From the NCBI GenBank assembly GCA_005223375.1, contig RXOD01004815.1, positions 1 to 18,024 of the forward strand: DNA of 18,024 bases, given 5' to 3'. The number at the start of each line of letters is the position of its first letter. Positions within the stretch are counted from its first letter, which is position 1. Position numbers and translations under genes: made by a program. Under the pieces are notes generated by a model that was given only the letters and a program-made list of their open reading frames with translations, made no database searches and was not told the DNA's origin. Of the stretch, positions 16,923-18,024 are shown in pieces. This stretch comes from Amoebophrya sp. AT5.2 (taxonomy: Eukaryota > Sar > Dinophyceae > Syndiniales > Amoebophryaceae).

Positions 16923-17625
16923 GGTGGAAGCTACAGGGTGGTACGAAGGCGGTCACGCGGTAGCGTAGGTAGTGGCTCTAGTAATTCGCGGAAAAAATTC
17001 AGGTTGTGGTGGTCGCAAGTTCGGCCATTCAACATACATCGTGTTGCAGAATGTGAATTATGTCGTGGGTGCGCGATTATTTTTGATGCGCGCATACATT
17101 TCGTTTTGCATGATCCCTACGTGGACAGCTGCGTGCACACAACATCTGCGTCAGTCTACGGCTCTCTTCCGCTTACCCTCTCTTCGTGACAGTTGTGCCG
17201 CTCGCTCGTGCAGGGCCGCTTTTCGACGTCTCAGTCCGAGGACAGTCAGACCAGCAACAATTCGTTCTTGAACAGGGGACTATTTCCTGGCCGGAGTTTG
17301 TTCTCCTTTGTACTTAGAACCGCAAAAACTTCTCTCGCTATTTCCCAACACAGACAAAGCTTTCTTTGGAAGCATATCAACGATTTTTCGCGGAGGCGGA
17401 CGCGATCCCTGACCAATCTGTGGCCAAACAAAATCGGTCTGGAACCGGCATTCGCATGACAGAAGATTCTAGGAATGAATCCAAACATGCATCTCACGCA
17501 GCGTCCTCCTTCCCGTGCAGATCCCGAGGAGGACGTACGGGTGTTTACTACAACCGTCCCCGTTATAGCGAGTAGTTCTCTCCAAACCATCGTGCTCCTT
17601 ACTCCGAAGCGCGCCGCAACCCACC
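16923..17625. other. Spacer upstream of the kinesin-like gene
   Basis: About 700 nt. No gene is supported. If the 17626 frame continues by splicing, a further exon could lie here, but none stands out. Confidence 0.4.
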
Positions 17626-18024
17626 TCACCGCATTCTCTGCACCGCTGCGGCCACTCCCGGCCTCGCGTCCTTTGGCAGCATCTCTTTCGTGTACACGAA
17701 ATCGAAATCCGGCAGGCACTGGTTACTGCCAAACCTTCGCGCGTACTCCGCTCGGTTCCAACACAGCTGACATATGTTGGGCGCGCGCGCCGCCCAAGCC
17801 GGTTTCGGCGGTTTCACGCTCTTCGCCGCGTTTTTCACTATCTCCAGCCAATCGGGTCCGAGGAGGGGAGTTGCTGCTGGAAGTTCTTCCGCCAAAGCCA
17901 AACCGCGCGACGGAACCCGGAACCTTGTGGAAGGCTTTCCGCCCTTGATGTCGCGGTTGTAGTGCAGGACCGCCACGCGTTCCCCGGTCGGCTGCGTCGG
18001 GTCCGTGTGGTCGCCGTAGGCCTG
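17626..18024 (-). CDS. Unrecognised protein, partial (runs off the right edge)
   Basis: The frame is open from the right edge to a TGA at 17628-17626, 132 codons, with strongly GC-biased third positions. Its start lies outside the window. Readable features are GERVAVLHYNRDIKGG near the top, GPDWLEIVKNAAKSV, a Cys/Trp patch ICQLCWNRAEYARRFG, and CLPDFDFVYTKEMLPKD. I do not recognise the family. The VLHY segment recalls some secretory-pathway glycosyltransferases, but that is too weak to call. The stop lies within a donor-like GTGAGG (ATGCG before GTGAGG), so the frame may be an internal exon rather than the C-terminus. It is oriented like every other gene in the window. Confidence 0.55.
   Translation of the reverse strand, partial: QAYGDHTDPTQPTGERVAVLHYNRDIKGGKPSTRFRVPSRGLALAEELPAATPLLGPDWLEIVKNAAKSVKPPKPAWAARAPNICQLCWNRAEYARRFGSNQCLPDFDFVYTKEMLPKDARPGVAAAVQRMR

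Noticed and set aside
1..18024. Prokaryotic systems, CRISPR arrays, tRNA/rRNA, or the canonical dinoflagellate spliced-leader sequence
   Set aside because: None was seen by eye on either strand. Introns and gene families are eukaryotic.

Overview
The window looks like nuclear DNA of a compact-genome unicellular eukaryote. Coding regions are GC-rich with mostly G or C in third positions, and spacers are AT-richer. Most genes are single long reading frames or are broken by a few short GT-AG introns. The protein families are eukaryotic: a polypeptide GalNAc-transferase, a membrane-anchored 2-oxoglutarate oxygenase, TVP15/COPI-associated Golgi proteins and a kinesin-type motor. All nine genes I can support lie on the minus strand. 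Such one-way arrays are typical of the dinoflagellate lineage, including Syndiniales and Perkinsus relatives. That placement is an inference. I saw no spliced-leader sequence, and a stramenopile or another alveolate remains possible.

Layout from left to right (each gene is read right to left): (1) 22-1624, N-terminus and most of the catalytic domain of a GT27 GalNAc-transferase, cut by an apparent intron at the window edge. (2) 2618-4576, a prolyl-4-hydroxylase-like oxygenase with one membrane segment. (3) 5099-6131, a three-exon TVP15/COPI-associated-like four-helix membrane protein. (4) 6615-7880, an unrecognised membrane protein with a phosphorylatable basic tail. (5) 8797-10066, a paralogue of gene 3 with both introns at the same places. 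(6) 10816-11772, a secreted alanine-rich coiled-coil protein. (7) 12507-13579, a low-complexity protein with one intron. (8) 13924-16922, a divergent kinesin-like protein whose motor switch motifs are degraded. (9) 17626-18024, a partial unrecognised protein running off the right edge. A small ORF at 2116-2580 is doubtful.

Several products would work in the secretory pathway: O-glycosylation, proline or related hydroxylation, Golgi membrane proteins and an exported coiled-coil protein. The genes share a neighbourhood, but nothing in the sequence shows that they are co-regulated. The exception is a GATTGA-containing element just before the start codons of genes 3, 4 and 5.

The most notable observations are the TVP15-like paralogue pair with matching introns and unusual GTACT-type donors, a 71-nt near-perfect palindrome lying in frame inside the kinesin-like gene, and the altered nucleotide-sensing motifs of that motor. 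I found no rRNA, tRNA, CRISPR array or recognisable transposon. I also did not find a convincing new defence or biosynthetic system.
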